64,000 nucleotides of DNA from Ettlia oleoabundans (GCA_019693395.1 JAAMXP010001575.1:5109-69108); one strand, 5' to 3'. Numbered from the stretch's first letter, positions 49,658-61,930 are shown. A program made the numbers and translations. The notes: generated by a model from the sequence alone, not told the origin.

Positions 49658-52600
49658 TCAGTAGCGGGGGCGCTTGGGCGGGTAGCTGTAGGAGTCCCCA
49701 CCCTGCACAGCCGCCAAGGAGATGGGAACAGTGCTTTCTGCTTGCTCTAACAGCCACCAGACACTCAATGCTGAGGGGCTGAGGGCAGTTGAGCTGTGGT
49801 TTGGGCTGTTGTAATACAGTGTAGCAGTCGTCACGACAAGCAGATGCCTAGCAGGCAGGCGACACATGATGTATACTGGCAGAAGCATGACTGACATTTC
49901 AGATTGGTGGCATGCTAAGCCATAGGTCAACAGGTCGCCCTTCTAACTTCGCAACACACAGCCTACCCACCTGGTAGCCAGTGTTGCGCTTGCCACCACG
50001 CCCGCCACGCTGGTTGCCACCACGGCTGCCGTGCACGTCACCACCGCTGCGCCCACCGTATGCGTCATCACTGCCCCTGTAATCATAAACTTCACTAACG
50101 CCACGGCCATACACATCACCACCGCCCTGGCTGCCATACATGTCATCGCCACGGCCGCCATAAGCATCGCTGCCGCCCCGACCGCCATAGCCAGCGCTGC
50201 CACCACCTAGTCCTCTGTCATAGCCAGCGCCGCCACCACCATGCCCCCTGTCGTAGCCAGCGCTGCCGCCGTCATCACCGCCATAGCCGCCTCCCCGGCT
50301 GGTGTGGCGGGAGGTACCACTCCCATAAAGTCGCTCGTAAGCGGTGTTATCAGCTTCTTCAGCATACCCTGCTACTCGGCTGCTGCGGCCTGCGCCAGTG
50401 GCACCAGCACCACTGCCACCACCACCACCACCAGCGGGAGCGCCACCACCGCCAGCACCAGCAGCAGCACTGGCGCCGGCACCAGCTGCAGCACCACCGC
50501 CGCTGTCCAGGCCTGCCATGCCAGCAGCCATGCCCGCACCCAGCCCAGCTGTGCTCAGCCCGCCTCCAAATGCGGCTCCAAAGCCAGGCAGCCCGGCAGC
50601 AGCAGCAGCTGCCATGGCAGCCATGGGGTTGGCAGCAAAACCGCCAAGGGCCCCGGGAGCGCCCATGCCGCCAAAGGCGCCGAGGCCATACCCCAGCCTG
50701 GCCGCGTACTCAGCCTCCTGCGCCATCACGGATGGGGTGGCGGTGCCGGGTCAGTCATACCTTACATGTGCAGCAACAGCGGTGTTGGCAGGCAGTCAGC
50801 AGCAGCCCGGATATTGTTATGGATGTGATGGGGCACAAACCGACACCTTGTCCTTCACTCGAAATGTTGCGCTAACTTCTTCACATGTGATACCAGCGAC
50901 CCCACAAGCTTGTCAATTGTCATGGGCGCTTGTTGCCCATCCAGCACCCAGGCTTCAGCCCCTGTAACGTTGCCCTTCCCCTTTTCCGTATCGCTCACCC
51001 GCCGGGCCTTCTCCTCTGCTGCCGCCTTTTCCTCCGCTTCCTTGCGCTTGCGTTCCACCTCCGCCGCCTGCGCCTCCAGCTCAGCCTGCTTGGCACGCAG
51101 TTCCTCTGCAGCTGCCGCCTGCTGCTGCATCAACGCCTGCTGCATCGCCATCCATGGCTGCTGCAGCATCATCATCTGCTGCTGCATGGCCAGCCGCTGC
51201 TGCATGGCGGCGGCCGCCTGCGCTTGTTGCAGCGCCGCCGCGTGTGCCTGCTGTTGCATCAGTCCGGGGGCAGGAGGCGGCGGCGGTGGAGGACGCACCA
51301 CTGCCGAGGCCGGCAGGATGATGGGCCCCGACAGGCCGCCACGGCCCTGTGCACAGGGGGAGGGGTTCGTGCAGTGTTGGCAGAACGGCAGAACGGCAAT
51401 GGCACGTTGGCCGGAAATGTATGGCGCCTTCTAAAGCTGCCAGCAGGTAGTTGACAACCGCAGCAGACCAACTGACAACACGGCAGCGTTGCTGGGCAGG
51501 GCAGCCGTTCGCCCCTCGTCTTCTCACCAATGGGGCGCCAGTGGGCAGCCTGCCCACCATTGAGGTGCTGACGGAAGCCGCTGCCTTGCTGCCTCCACCA
51601 CGCCCCATCCCAGCAGAGCCAGTTTGCGCCGCCGAGTTACGGCTACTGACACCACCACCTCCGCCTCGCTGCTGCGCTTGCTGCGCCTGTCGCTGCTGCG
51701 ACCCAGCAGCTGCGCCACCGCCACCACTGGCGTTTGTGCGTGGTGGATACTCGCTGGCCTTGACGGGGTTTGAGAATGATATGAGCAGCTTGCCTATGCC
51801 GGCATGCTCAGTCTGGTCGAGGGCTCGGAAAGCACTGCAGGCAGAAGCAGCGTAGCCTGAGGCAGATGGACCATGCAGGCGCACCTCAACAGCCCATGTA
51901 CGCGCCTGGGTTGCGCCAAGGTTAACGCAGTTGAGTTGGATGTGGGGCTGCGGCTGCATGCAGCACAGCTCACTGCAGCCAGGAGTGGGTGTGCAGGTGC
52001 TGCTGCCCACTCACGCGTCTGCAGCAAACGAGTGCTTGAACTGGACAAAGGCGAAGCCGCGGCATGTGGAGGGGTTGTTGGGGTTGCGTGGCAGATAGCA
52101 GCTGACCACCTCCCCGTACTCGCTGAACACACGCTTGAGCGCCTCATGGCTGGTGAAGGACTGCGCAGCAGGGTGCACAAGCACGACGGGCTGTCGCCTG
52201 AGATAAGCATGTTAAGTTCAACTTCAGAGAGGAGCAACAGAGCATGTGCTGCTCGTTGCGCAGCCTGACCCGCGTTGCCAAACAACTGTTATGCCAAACA
52301 ACGCTTTGCAAGACCAACTGGGGATATTGCACCACTGCAGCAGCACCAGAGACAACCCAGCTGTTGATCAATCTGACAGGTAGACAGAAGGGAGTGTTTA
52401 AAGCAGCGGAAACAGCAGCGAATGCAGCCTCAGCAAGGCCAGCAAGCCACCACACAGTGTCGATGTTGTCTACGTAGAGCACTGTCGCAAACAGGCCCGC
52501 CACAGTCTTAATAGGTGCAGCTTCAGCACGCTGCAGCTTCACGCGGACAAATTTGGAAGGACCTGCAAAAGGAGGTTGGGCAGATGAATGTGGATGAGAG

Positions 52601-53862
52601 CAGAGGCAGCCGCAGCCAATAACGGCAGGAGGCCTGTGCAGTCGTAACCCTCGGCTGAGAAAAAGACCGAAAAAGAAAAACAGGTCCCAAAACAGATACA
52701 GGGCTGGATTGCACCAACGAAGCATGTTCACATCACTTTTTTCACTTGAAAGACTAAGTCCTCACCATGCGTGGCCAGCCATATGAATCCATTATCCCGA
52801 CAAACCTGTGCTTGAGGTGTCCCGCTGCGGGCGCTGCGCCTCCCCTGCACGATTCCAGGCCTCCTTGCATGCGGCTGCGGATGCTGGCAGCGTGAATTCA
52901 CAGAAGGCATAGTGCTTTGACTGGCCGGCAGGGTTGCGCATGACAAAGCAGCGCTCAAGGGAGCCGTACTGCTCGCATGTGGCGCGCAGGCCGTCGTCCC
53001 GCTCGGCCTCGTCCCGCAGGTTGGCCAGGAACAGGCAGACCTATTCCATGGGTTAGGGGGGATGCCAAGCAATCGTAACAACACAACTCAGTTTGCAACT
53101 GACAGAGCTCAGCATGCATTTACACTTAGTAGCTTCCAAGCCACTAACGCCACATGCCAGCCTCAGATCTAACAATACATAGAACATGAACCACCCTCTT
53201 CCAATGCGCCACATGCACATCAACACACTGCCTTGCTGGCCACCCACCTCTGCACCCGTCTTCTCCACGTTGAGCTTTACGCCATGCAGTTGGGGCTGCT
53301 TGGCACGCAACGCTGCAATGATGCGCTCTGCCACCTTGCCCACATCCTGCTCCGGAGGCACCGCTGCACCTTGCTCAACCGGCAGCGGCGGCAGCGCAGG
53401 TGGCTGGAAGCGCACCAACGCGACCTTGCCTGCCTGTGTGGCCTGCTTGGGGTCAAACACCACGCTGAGCACGGCGTGCTCCAGTTCTTGCGCCTCCAGC
53501 ACCTCCAGCAGCTCTGCCTCGGTGGCCGCAGCGGGCAGGCCCCAGATGCGCACCATTGGACGTGGCTGCCACGCTCCGGGCACATCCATCACCTGCCACT
53601 CCTCAGGCACCACCCCAGACGGTGCTCCTGCTGTCCCTGCAGTCGCAGCCGCAGAAGGTGCCTGCGACGTCGTCGCAACTGGCGGGTGGGCACCGCTATT
53701 GCTGCCACTCCGCTGCTGCTCGGTTTTCTCGGAGACCGTGCCATGACCACCGCCATCCTCTTCATCTGCGCTATCGCCCTGCTGATCTGCCCCATCGGCA
53801 TTGCCGTTGCCTTGCTCCTGAGCCGCCACCTCCTCCTCCCCGTAATCAAGCTCGTCATCCAT
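49658..53862 (-). CDS. Raver-like multi-RRM RNA-binding protein with Gln-rich, coiled and RGG regions
   Basis: Predicted nuclear RNA-binding protein. Exons 53248-53862 (ATG at 53862), 52806-53040, 52454-52562, 52015-52197, 51528-51834, 50999-51346, 49971-50717 and 49658-49702; in phase, about 862 residues. After an acidic N-terminus, RRM1-like MVRIWGLPAAATEAELLEVL; RRM2 has VCLFLANLRDEAERDDGLRA and YGSLERCFVMRNPAGQSKHY, very like the raver RRM2; RRM3 has VFSEYGEVVSCYLPRN and CRGFAFVQFKHS. Next comes a proline run, a Met/Gln-rich helix, a charged coiled coil (AAEVERKRKEAEEKAAAEEK), a Gly/Ala-rich stretch and about twenty YGG/RGG-type repeats, ending in a KRPR nuclear signal. In animals raver proteins act with PTB in splicing. 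The donor of the 52562 exon is ambiguous (52454 or 52451). Confidence 0.8.
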
Positions 53863-54245
53863 ATCTTTCAACAAGCTGCGCGAGTTGTTCACAGCGGCCT
53901 GTAAGCGGGCCGAAAGATGCGACAGTGAGCTGCCCAAACGCTATTGCGGTCTCGATGCGCAAATGGCGCGAATGTGCCAGTCCCTAGTGCTAGCAGGAAT
54001 GCCGGGCGAGGATGCGAGGAACATGTGTGCGCCCCCGCATGCCGCAGCGCGGGGCCACGTCGGCCACCCCTAGGTCCTGATGCGTTATACCCCACACAAA
54101 CGCGTATTCGACAAAGGGAACTACAGGCACAGCTTGCGGTCCCGCGGGACGTCCCAGAGCACCGCCCATCCTTGCTTGGTGGCCGTTCTGCGACGCTACC
54201 AGTTGCTCCCCCCCGATCACACAACCGTAGGGCCGTCCCGGGGGC
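53863..54245. promoter_or_regulatory. Head-to-head interval between raver-like and adaptor-like genes
   Basis: 383 bases. The raver frame stays open upstream of its ATG to 53937 without another ATG, so it is treated as 5' UTR. GC-rich; no clear motif. Confidence 0.4.
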
Positions 54246-57009
54246 ATGGTGGCCGGCATACGGCTGGCCCTGGTCCTGCGGGCGAAAGGAGGCTCCAACT
54301 TGTTGATCCAAGCGTGAGCGGGTGTTTCAGACGAAGATTGCAACCTTGGCATAACAGGGGCGGCCCAACCGACATTGCGCTGTGACATCACCGCCAACTG
54401 CCCACCACCTTGCCCACCGCCTCGCCTGCCCCTGCTCTTCATGTGTGCTTGAATTGCAGGCACGGCATCAACGGCCGTGCCGCACAGGATGCATCCAATG
54501 AGGTGGCATCTGTGATTGCCAAATTTGCGGCAACAGGCAGCAAAGGCGACTTTGATGGGTGCGTTAGATAGCTTGCACCCAGGGACCTGCATACCCTGCT
54601 GCCACAGGCTTTGCAGGCTTGCTTTGCCTGACCTGTCGCAGTACTTTGTCTGAACCATGCAGTACCGGAGACAACCCACCTGGCCTCGGGATAGGGCACT
54701 TGGCGGCAGTGCAGCGAAGATACAGTGTGACATACCGCTTGGTCAATGCAGTGTACGTCATGGTGGTAGCGCCGCCGGCATCAAACGTGTTCCTGGCCAT
54801 GCAGCTGCTGGATGCGGTTGCTAAAGTGCTGGTTGGAATTTCCAAGGGCGTGGACGTCACACCGGACAAGCTGGCCAAGCGGTACACAGAGGTGCGCTTG
54901 GGGGGTGAGAAGGAGGGATACAAGCGGTGAGCTCTCGGTGCGGAGTGCAGCCGGCATGCTCGTGTTGGCCAAAGGTTGTTGGCGACTTCAGGAACCGCAA
55001 GGTTAACTTTATCGCGCTTCTGCTCGTCGTCTGCTTTTGTTTGCTCAAAAGCAATGTTTGCTTATAACCCCATTTCGTCTGCACTATTGGTTGCAGGTGT
55101 ACATGCTGCTGGAGGACCTGGTGGCCACCGGCCTGACCACCCTGCCGCCCGCCTTCATGCACAGCTCAGCCACAGACGAGCGGCTGCTTGTGCTGCCAGC
55201 CTCGGCGGCAGACGCTGCGCGCCGCCTAAAGCGCATGGTCCGTGGCGGCAGCCGGGGAGCCAATAACTTTGTGACGGGCAAGGGCAGCGAAGGTGGCGGC
55301 CAGGATGCGGGCAGTGACCCCACGCCACCCCCCGTGCCAGAGACACCCTCCTCGCGTGGTGGCCAGCAGTTCTCTGCATCCTATGCCGACCCTTTGGGCA
55401 CTGTGGCATTTGACATCCCCCCTGATGCACTGCCCCCACCGCCAGCGCGTGCCGCGGTGGCCCGCCGTCCTGCCGGGACCACAATTGCTGCTCCTCAGCG
55501 CCCCACCCCGCCGCCCCCCGCATTTAAGGGAGCCACCCACGAGGATGCCAGCAAAGCGCTTGAAGCGGAAGGCTTTGGTGCCTTTGGAGATGTCAGCATG
55601 CTAGGTACGCTGAGGGGAGCAGCTGGCCAGCAGTGGGCCAATAGGCAAGTGGTATCGCAACTAGAGGGGGCAGGATATCAATCAGAGCACGTTCCCGCTT
55701 CTTATTGGTGGCGCCTGCCAAGCCAGTCCCGCCTTGTAACTTACCTCTTAACTTGTTGCAGAGGCGGGTAAAGCGGCGGCATCCACTCCCTCAGCAGCAG
55801 AGGCAAAGGAGGAATGGGCCCAATTTGGCAATGGGGAGGCAGGGTTTACTGCGGCGGCAGCATTGCCGGGGGCTGTCAAGGACGTAGCCGCTCCAGCGGA
55901 GCCTACAAAGCCCATGCTGCCGGCCATTACTGCAAAGGATGTACAGGCTAGCTTGCAGCTTACGGAAGTGTGGCGGGCAGAGGTGGCTGGCGGGGTCATT
56001 CTGCGCGCTGGGGTGGAGGGGGGAGTGCGCCGCAAGCTTGCGCCGTATGGCCTCTCTGCGGCACTCTTTCGGCTGCTGCCCGCACCTGTTGGCGTGGTGA
56101 ATGCCTGCCTGTCGGTCGCTGCCATGAATCGCGAGTTTACAGAGCAGCTGGCTGGTAGCAGCAACAGCGGCGCTGACAAGGGTAGCGCAGCTGAAGACGA
56201 TGTGGAGAGCGCATTTCTGGCCAAGTTTACACAGGCTTCAGTCGGCTGTTGCTACCTGCAGTATACGTGCGTGCAGTATTGTTGCTGGGGGTCGACTGCC
56301 TTGCTGCTGGAAGGTGGACAAATTTGCTGGTTAAAGACCTGCTGCAATCAAGTTTGCCCAATTTAGAAGTTTATTGAGCTGAAGTTGCTCGCTGCATGAT
56401 CACCACCTGTTGGCACCCCTTGGAATTGCACATCCCTCTTGAGCTGTGTCGCCAGCAGTTGTTTGTCCTGCACATCTATGAACACCGGTTTAAATGTCGT
56501 CCCGTATCTTGCTTTGCTGCAGGTTGCCGGCAATTGCATGCCCTCCGCCGCTGCAGGCGGTGCTGCATGTGGTGCCTGGATCTGACCCCGTCAAGCCCAG
56601 CACCTGGCAGGGGTTGGTGGTGCTGCGTTATGTGGCCTCACCCCTTCTGCCCGGTTCCTTGTTGGACGTGACTGTGGACCTGAACGTACCGCCAGAGGCA
56701 GCTGCACTGATGCGTGTCACGGCTGCAGCGCAGTGGAGCCGGGATGCATGCCAGCTGCGCTGGTCGGTACCCCGCATTCCACCGGGGGCAGCAGGCGAGC
56801 TGCGCGCAGTGTTGGGCTGCAAGGCGGGTGTTGCAGCAGCAGCAGCCACCGTGGCGCTGCAGCGGCAGGCTGAGGCGCATATCTTGTTCAGTGTGCGTCC
56901 AGGCATGAGTTTGTCGGGGCTTGGCTTGCAGGTGGCGTCAATGGAGCCAGGGGCGGCTTATATGGGAGGAAATGCGCAGTGCTATGGCGAACTGGTTGTT
57001 CGGGTGTGA
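54246..57009 (+). CDS. Adaptor medium-subunit-like protein (longin plus mu-homology domain), candidate TSET TCUP/TML
   Basis: Predicted cytosolic vesicle-coat subunit. Exons 54246-54313, 54460-54558, 54726-54891, 55097-55604, 55762-56266 and 56523-57009; phases all fit, 610 residues. The N-terminus folds like a longin domain: MVAGIRLALVLRAKGGSNLL, then YRLVNAVYVMVVAPPASNVF, AMQLLDAVAKVLVG and VYMLLEDLVATG, the order of strands and helices in AP mu subunits. A 200-residue Pro/Gly/Ala linker with APPxx-type repeats follows. The C-terminal half is strand-rich; VVLRYVASPLLPGSLLDVTV and AAQWSRDACQLRWSVPRIPP resemble the W.....L.W.(I/L)P core of mu-homology domains. Because it matches neither AP-1 to AP-4 mu nor delta-COP closely, TCUP (TML in the plant TPLATE complex) or AP-5 mu are the candidates. 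Family level is moderately sure, subunit identity is inference. Confidence 0.65.
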
Positions 57010-57031
57010 CCACAAGCTCTGTGTGGCAGAC

Positions 57032-57036
57032 TGTAA
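57032..57036 (+). promoter_or_regulatory. TGTAA poly(A) signal of the adaptor-like gene
   Basis: TGTAA 23 bases behind the stop. The 425 bases from here to 57461 hold no other feature I can support apart from the next promoter. Confidence 0.5.
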
Positions 57037-57461
57037 TTCCGCCCCTGTTATCGGAATCTCGTGCATGCACATCAGGGTTGAAGGACGTGCTGGCTGGTTG
57101 CTGGATTCTGGCGCTACGGTTTGGGGCTGCTGGAGTGTCAGGCATCTGGCATCCCAGGCACTTGCACTCCCGGTAGTGCCACCCATGTGTGAAGGTTGTA
57201 GCAATTGTTGTTATGGGAGTTGCCTGAGCAAAGGTTGGCGTCATGCCAGCAGTTTGGCATACCTGTGGCCACAGCTGAGGCACAGTCAGCACCTGTCATT
57301 TGCACCTGTTGACATCACCTTTCCATTCGTTTGGCTTTCACCCGGCATTCTTGCAAGACACTTTTCAAGACGCGCGTAAAGAGAAGTTCACTGGCTGACA
57401 TTGTGATCACTTGGCAGTGCTGGGGAAGCTTGCCTGCTGACCCCTACGCGAGGATACGTAG

Positions 57462-58884
57462 ATGTCTCACAGCGATCTCGCAGGATCTAGCGCCGTCCAG
57501 CTTTGGCGCCAAGGCACCATGTCGGCAGTGGCGGCAGTCGCACTGGCCCCGTGGCGGGTTACACAGTTCTGGCTTTCGTGGTGGCTTGGGTTGCTCTTCA
57601 CCGCGCTGGCACGAGCTGGGATGGCGCCAGCGGGCTTTGTGGAGCAGGCGAAGGTGAGGAGGCGATAGGTGGCTGCATAGCCCGCACGTGTGGGCCATAC
57701 TTGTCATTTGTGTACGATTCCAGCACTTGTTGATGTTGCTTTTCACAGCTGTTGTGCAGGTACGCGAAATACAGGGAGTGTTGGCCCACATGCACATCAG
57801 AGAGGACCAATACCGTCGGGTACGGGGATGCCTCCAAAGTAGACAGCACCACAACAACCTGCCGGCATTGGGCACCTGTTCTGCGTAGCCCACCATGCTG
57901 CTACGCTTCCTGACACTTGTCTCACATGGCTTCATCTTTGCAGGCATTAAAAGATTCGCAGGATGCGCTGGATGCAATTGAAGGGGACAAAAGGAAGGCG
58001 CGCCAAGCTGCAACGCAGGGTTACATCCTGCCCGCTCATGTGGTGTGCGCGAGGTGCTGTTCATTCTACGCTGCAGGGCGCTCGCAAGTCCCCAGGGAAC
58101 AGCTTGCCATACAGACTTTTGAGGTTTCATGCTGCAGGCACTGCGGTGTTTGAAGAAGTCGCGCATGCAGGCCGATGCGCTGGCTGAGCAGCTGACGCAG
58201 GCAAGGCTGCTGCATGTTTTTCACTGCGTGCACTGCGGCATCACGTTCTCGACAATAACAAGTAACAGCTGCAATGCAAACCTGCACGAAGCCCTGCACT
58301 ACGTGCACCCCATCGCACTTGGCCTGCCTCTGCTGGTGTGCAGGTGCTGACCTCCGCGCCTCCGCCAGGCTTCAGTTCAAACAGCCCGCCTCAGCTTTCC
58401 AACACCGGGCTGCACATGAGCGCGGCAATCCTGCTGGTGGCAGTGTGGTGGTTCTACCAGCAGGATATCGCGGGCCTGCACCGCAAGCTGCTCACAGTAT
58501 TTCTGTTCCCGGTGAGGTTTAAGTTGCGGGACGCTGGTGGTCTGCAGTTTGTGTGTGGATCATTGGCATGCTCATGATGGCATTTGGACCCATGATAGTG
58601 CCAGCCTGCGTGGAGTAGCAGCCTCGCAGCGCCTGGCTGTTGTGCATGTCTTGCCGATATCCCCCGGAATCAGTCTATTTTTCACCTGAGTCGTGGTCCT
58701 TTCCAGTATCCTCTAATCTTTTGGCTGCTCACTGTTTTGTCTGCAGCTCTGCTGGGTGTATATTACCAATGGCTTGGGCGCCAGCAAGCCGGCATCCTCC
58801 CTTTTACCCATCTACTGCCTCTGCTGGTTCCTCATCGGGTTTGTGGCAGGTGGGGGCGGCATGTTTGCATCACGGGGGTGTTGA
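57462..58884 (+). CDS. Small membrane protein with coiled coil, GET1/WRB-like layout
   Basis: Not firmly identified. Exons 57462-57653, 57944-58042, 58138-58200, 58344-58511 and 58747-58884; phases fit, 219 residues. Layout: one membrane segment near residues 33-52 (TQFWLSWWLGLLFTALARAG), a cytosolic helical stretch (LKDSQDALDAIEGDKRKAR, LKKSRMQADALAEQLTQ), then two more segments (HMSAAILLVAVWWFYQQDI and LCWVYITNGL with PIYCLCWFLIGFVAG). One membrane helix, coiled coil, two helices is the plan of GET1/WRB, the ER receptor for tail-anchored proteins, and of other Oxa1-superfamily members. Sequence resemblance is weak. The second exon end is uncertain (58039 or 58042), and the intron after 58200 needs a GC donor. 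Confidence 0.6.
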
Positions 58885-59440
58885 TCCACCCGTCAGAGCT
58901 GTTTCAGGCAAAGAAGGCGTCAGACTCTCGCTGGGGTTTGCCTTGCTTACACCCATTGTATGCAGCGCACGTCTGCCCCTCCTCATGACGGTCGCTGTCA
59001 TCAGCCGGCAAACATTTCAGTTGTCGTTGCGAAGTGCGGCATGCACGGAGAGGTTGGGTTTCCTCATAGTCATACGCTGTAGCGTAGTGTGTACTGTATG
59101 GTTTCCCATGGCTTTGTGTAAGTGATTCACACTAATTATTACTAGGTTCTCCTCTTCCGGAGTGGCCAGTTGATTTGAGGGCCTTGCAAGTGTAGCGTAA
59201 CTCCCTGAGAAATTGCGTTGGAGTGATGCAACAAATTTATCGAAACCTAGTGCAAAGATGTTGTTGGCAGGCGGCAAAAGGACTGAATATTTGCAGCAGA
59301 CAGCTGCACTGCTGGCACTTCACCAGCAGCGGCGGCGCAGGGGGCACTACAGGCAAGTGCCCGCGGTTCAACCCTAACATCACACAGCTTGGTGAAAATC
59401 CTGCCGTTGCCTCTGAGTGTTATATCCCAAATAATTTGAA
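58885..59440. other. Interval between the membrane-protein gene and MMACHC-like gene
   Basis: About 555 bases. A plus-strand TGTAA at 59117-59121 is a likely poly(A) signal for the upstream gene; the rest should be the MMACHC-like promoter. No gene seen. Confidence 0.5.
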
Positions 59441-61930
59441 ATGGAGGCCGCAGCACTCTATAAGAGCCTGGCCAGCAGGCTCGCGCCGGCGGGCGTCGAC
59501 ATCGTCCACCTCCTGGCGCTGGGGTGGTGAGTCGTTGGTGCAATGGTGTGCGCCAGTGTCTTTTTGGCTTCCGTCAGACAGTGTTCGGCTAGGGTAGCTC
59601 GGCGCAAACATCAACTCTGCGGCAGCACCCAGTCTTGTCAGGAGCACTGGGGCAGGAGCGCCGTCGCCCATGACAGTCCTTGCGGACGCAGATGCAGGGG
59701 CGACGGTGCCTGCAAGACAAAGGGGGAGTGATGCTGCCATCCTGGGCGGCAGCCCTCCCCCTCAGCCTCCCCCATGTTAAGCGCAACTGCAACTCATGGA
59801 TCTGCAACCAACAATCAAGCTTGCTGTTACACATTGCAGGTACAACAGCAGCATTCCAGATGAGCTTGGTGCACGCATTCCTGCCTCTGGCTCCGCTGGG
59901 CAAGGCGCCCTGGCGGTGCTGTTTGGCAACTCGCGTGCTGTATGGGAGGCATTCCTGGGGGCGCTGGCAGCCAGCGAGGAGCTGCAGCAGGCGGATAACC
60001 CGCTTGAGCTCCATTTGGAGCGGAGCGTGAAGGATAGCCTGGGAGCCTTGGCCCCCGGGTGAGCTGCTGGCCATAGCGTTTGTAGCCAGCCGTGTTCCCC
60101 TTGTACCTGTCTTCTCCTGTTCCAGATACAATTATGACCGAACAGCACACCTATTGCCCTTCCTTGCACGTGTGAGTGCTTTGCAGTGTGCGTTATCGCA
60201 TCTACTGGAGCCACAAACGCACCACTGACCTCGAGCCACCTGCGGGCGGCGGCGAAGCTAGCCAGCATGTTGCCTTCCAGCGTATGGCTCATCACAGGTG
60301 GGAGCGACTGCGGTGCTAGAGCAGCTGCTACCTGTATGCAGTAGCCTGGATGGCGCAGTGGACTGCTGCATTGCCTATCGCTGAATTTGTTGCCCTCTTG
60401 CTTGTGCTTGGCCTGCTTGGTTTGGACCGTGAAAACTTTGTAAGTATTGGTTGGTTTGTAATGCAGCGGTCTGGCCTTCCTGGATCACGACTCCCACCTC
60501 TGCCTGCACCCCCGCTTTGGCCCCTGGTTCTCACTGCGCTGCGTGGCCATTTTTGACGACATCTATTACACAGAGGTGTGTTGATGACGTGCGTTGGTCA
60601 CCCGGCGCTTCTGCGCCATGCTCAGGCAGTGCACCTTAGGCTCTCGGGAAGCTTTGTAATGGTCCGGTAGCAGTTGCTGCACACCTGGACATAGGGACAG
60701 CCCATAAGATTCACGATAGGGCCTCGTCTTTACGCTTAGAACTCCATTACCTTTATTGCCTGCCCTGCAGCCCAAGCCGGCAGAGCTGGCCCACCCGCTG
60801 CCGACAGCCACCCAGTTGTATGTGAAGATGGCGCTGCACACCGCTGTGCACAACACAAGGTGGGGCACGTGCATAAAATGGTGTGATTGAGATGGCAGTG
60901 GGTCCAGCACTAAGCCCACGCATTGTTATTCTAAAATTTCATCACCGCATGCCAGCATGCAGTGCTACTCATGTCAACCGTCGTTGCATGTGTTCCTGGT
61001 ACTTGCCGCCGTGTGGCCTGCAGCCGCAAGTTCAGGCTGTCTGAGGTGGATGTAGAGGCGGCAGAGGCGGTGCTGGCGGAGTCAAGCATTGAGCCTGTGC
61101 TGGATGCAAACAGTGACGATGAAGAGGGAGAGGAAGATGGGCAGGGTGGCGACAGCATGGCGGGCGCTAGCACCCGCCCCAGCACCAGCGTGCACAGCAT
61201 GGTCGGGAGTGAGCACAGTTTGGGCAGCGCTGGTAGCACCCCCCTCGCCAGCAATGGCTGCAGCAGCCCGCAGTCAGAGTCAGAGGTGGTGGCGGCGGCA
61301 GCACCCATCGCTGCGCACCTGGCTGGCAGCGAGGCCAGCGCCCTAGCGCGCAGTGTAGATGCAACAGCAGTGCCCGGACCCACACCAGTGCCGGTGCCTG
61401 GGCCAGTGGCGGCGCCCAAGCAGGGAAAGCCAAGCATGCGGGCAGTGGTGGCAAACTGGCGTGCGTGGGTGGCAGTGCGTGACAGCCCCTGCCCGGGTGT
61501 GTCCCTCCCTGATGCCACGTAACTGGTTGTTCGCCAAACTGGATTTTGCAGCGACTGCTGACTCCTGCATCGTAGCTGGAATACAAATCCTGTGCACTGC
61601 GTCGTAACTTCTCCCACTTATTGTTTTCCTGCTGTTCCATGCTCATCTTTGTGCATTGCAGGCCACCCCATGCGATACAGCGAGGAGCAGATTGAATGTG
61701 AGTTGTGGAGGTGTTGACATAAAGCCCAATGTGGCCTGGGTCTTGTGATGCAGTTGATTGTGTTGATGTAGTTTCCCCTGTGCTCCTGGCTGGTGATGCA
61801 TGGAATGCTTCTGACCGGGCTTGCTAGTCGCTGCCTCACTTCCCCTGCCCTTGCAGACCACTACACCCGCAACCGCAGTGTGCTGGTGAAGGCCCTAATG
61901 CGCCGCGACCTGGTGCGCCCGGATTGTTGA
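59441..61930 (+). CDS. MMACHC: MMACHC/CblC-like cobalamin-processing protein with a low-complexity insert
   Basis: MMACHC (CblC) binds cobalamin in the cytosol and removes its upper ligand. Exons 59441-59526, 59840-60058, 60187-60297, 60467-60575, 60771-60859, 61024-61496, 61662-61697 and 61857-61930; all in phase, 398 residues. Matches in order: LLALGWYNSSIP (human AWYN), RYRIYWSHKRTT, QHVAFQRMAHHSGLAFLDHD, HLCLHPRFGPWFSLRCVAIF (human HPRFGGWFAIRGVV), and after an insert NWRAWVAVRDSPC with MRYSEEQIEYHY (human HWRDW and RYSEEQKAY). The insert, about 130 residues between TAVHNTS and VVANWRAW, is acidic then Ser/Ala/Pro-rich and has no equivalent in the human protein. Human GGWF reads GPWF here. 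Whether the alga uses B12 through methionine synthase cannot be told from this window. Confidence 0.85.

Noticed and set aside
53990..54733. 247-codon minus-strand frame
   Set aside because: It covers the divergent promoter and is antisense to exons 1 and 2 of the adaptor-like gene, which splice in phase.
60126..60171. Possible MMACHC exon encoding YNYDRTAHLLPFLAR
   Set aside because: It would leave an impossible 15-base intron and wrong phase; 60058 to 60187 joins in phase and matches the family.
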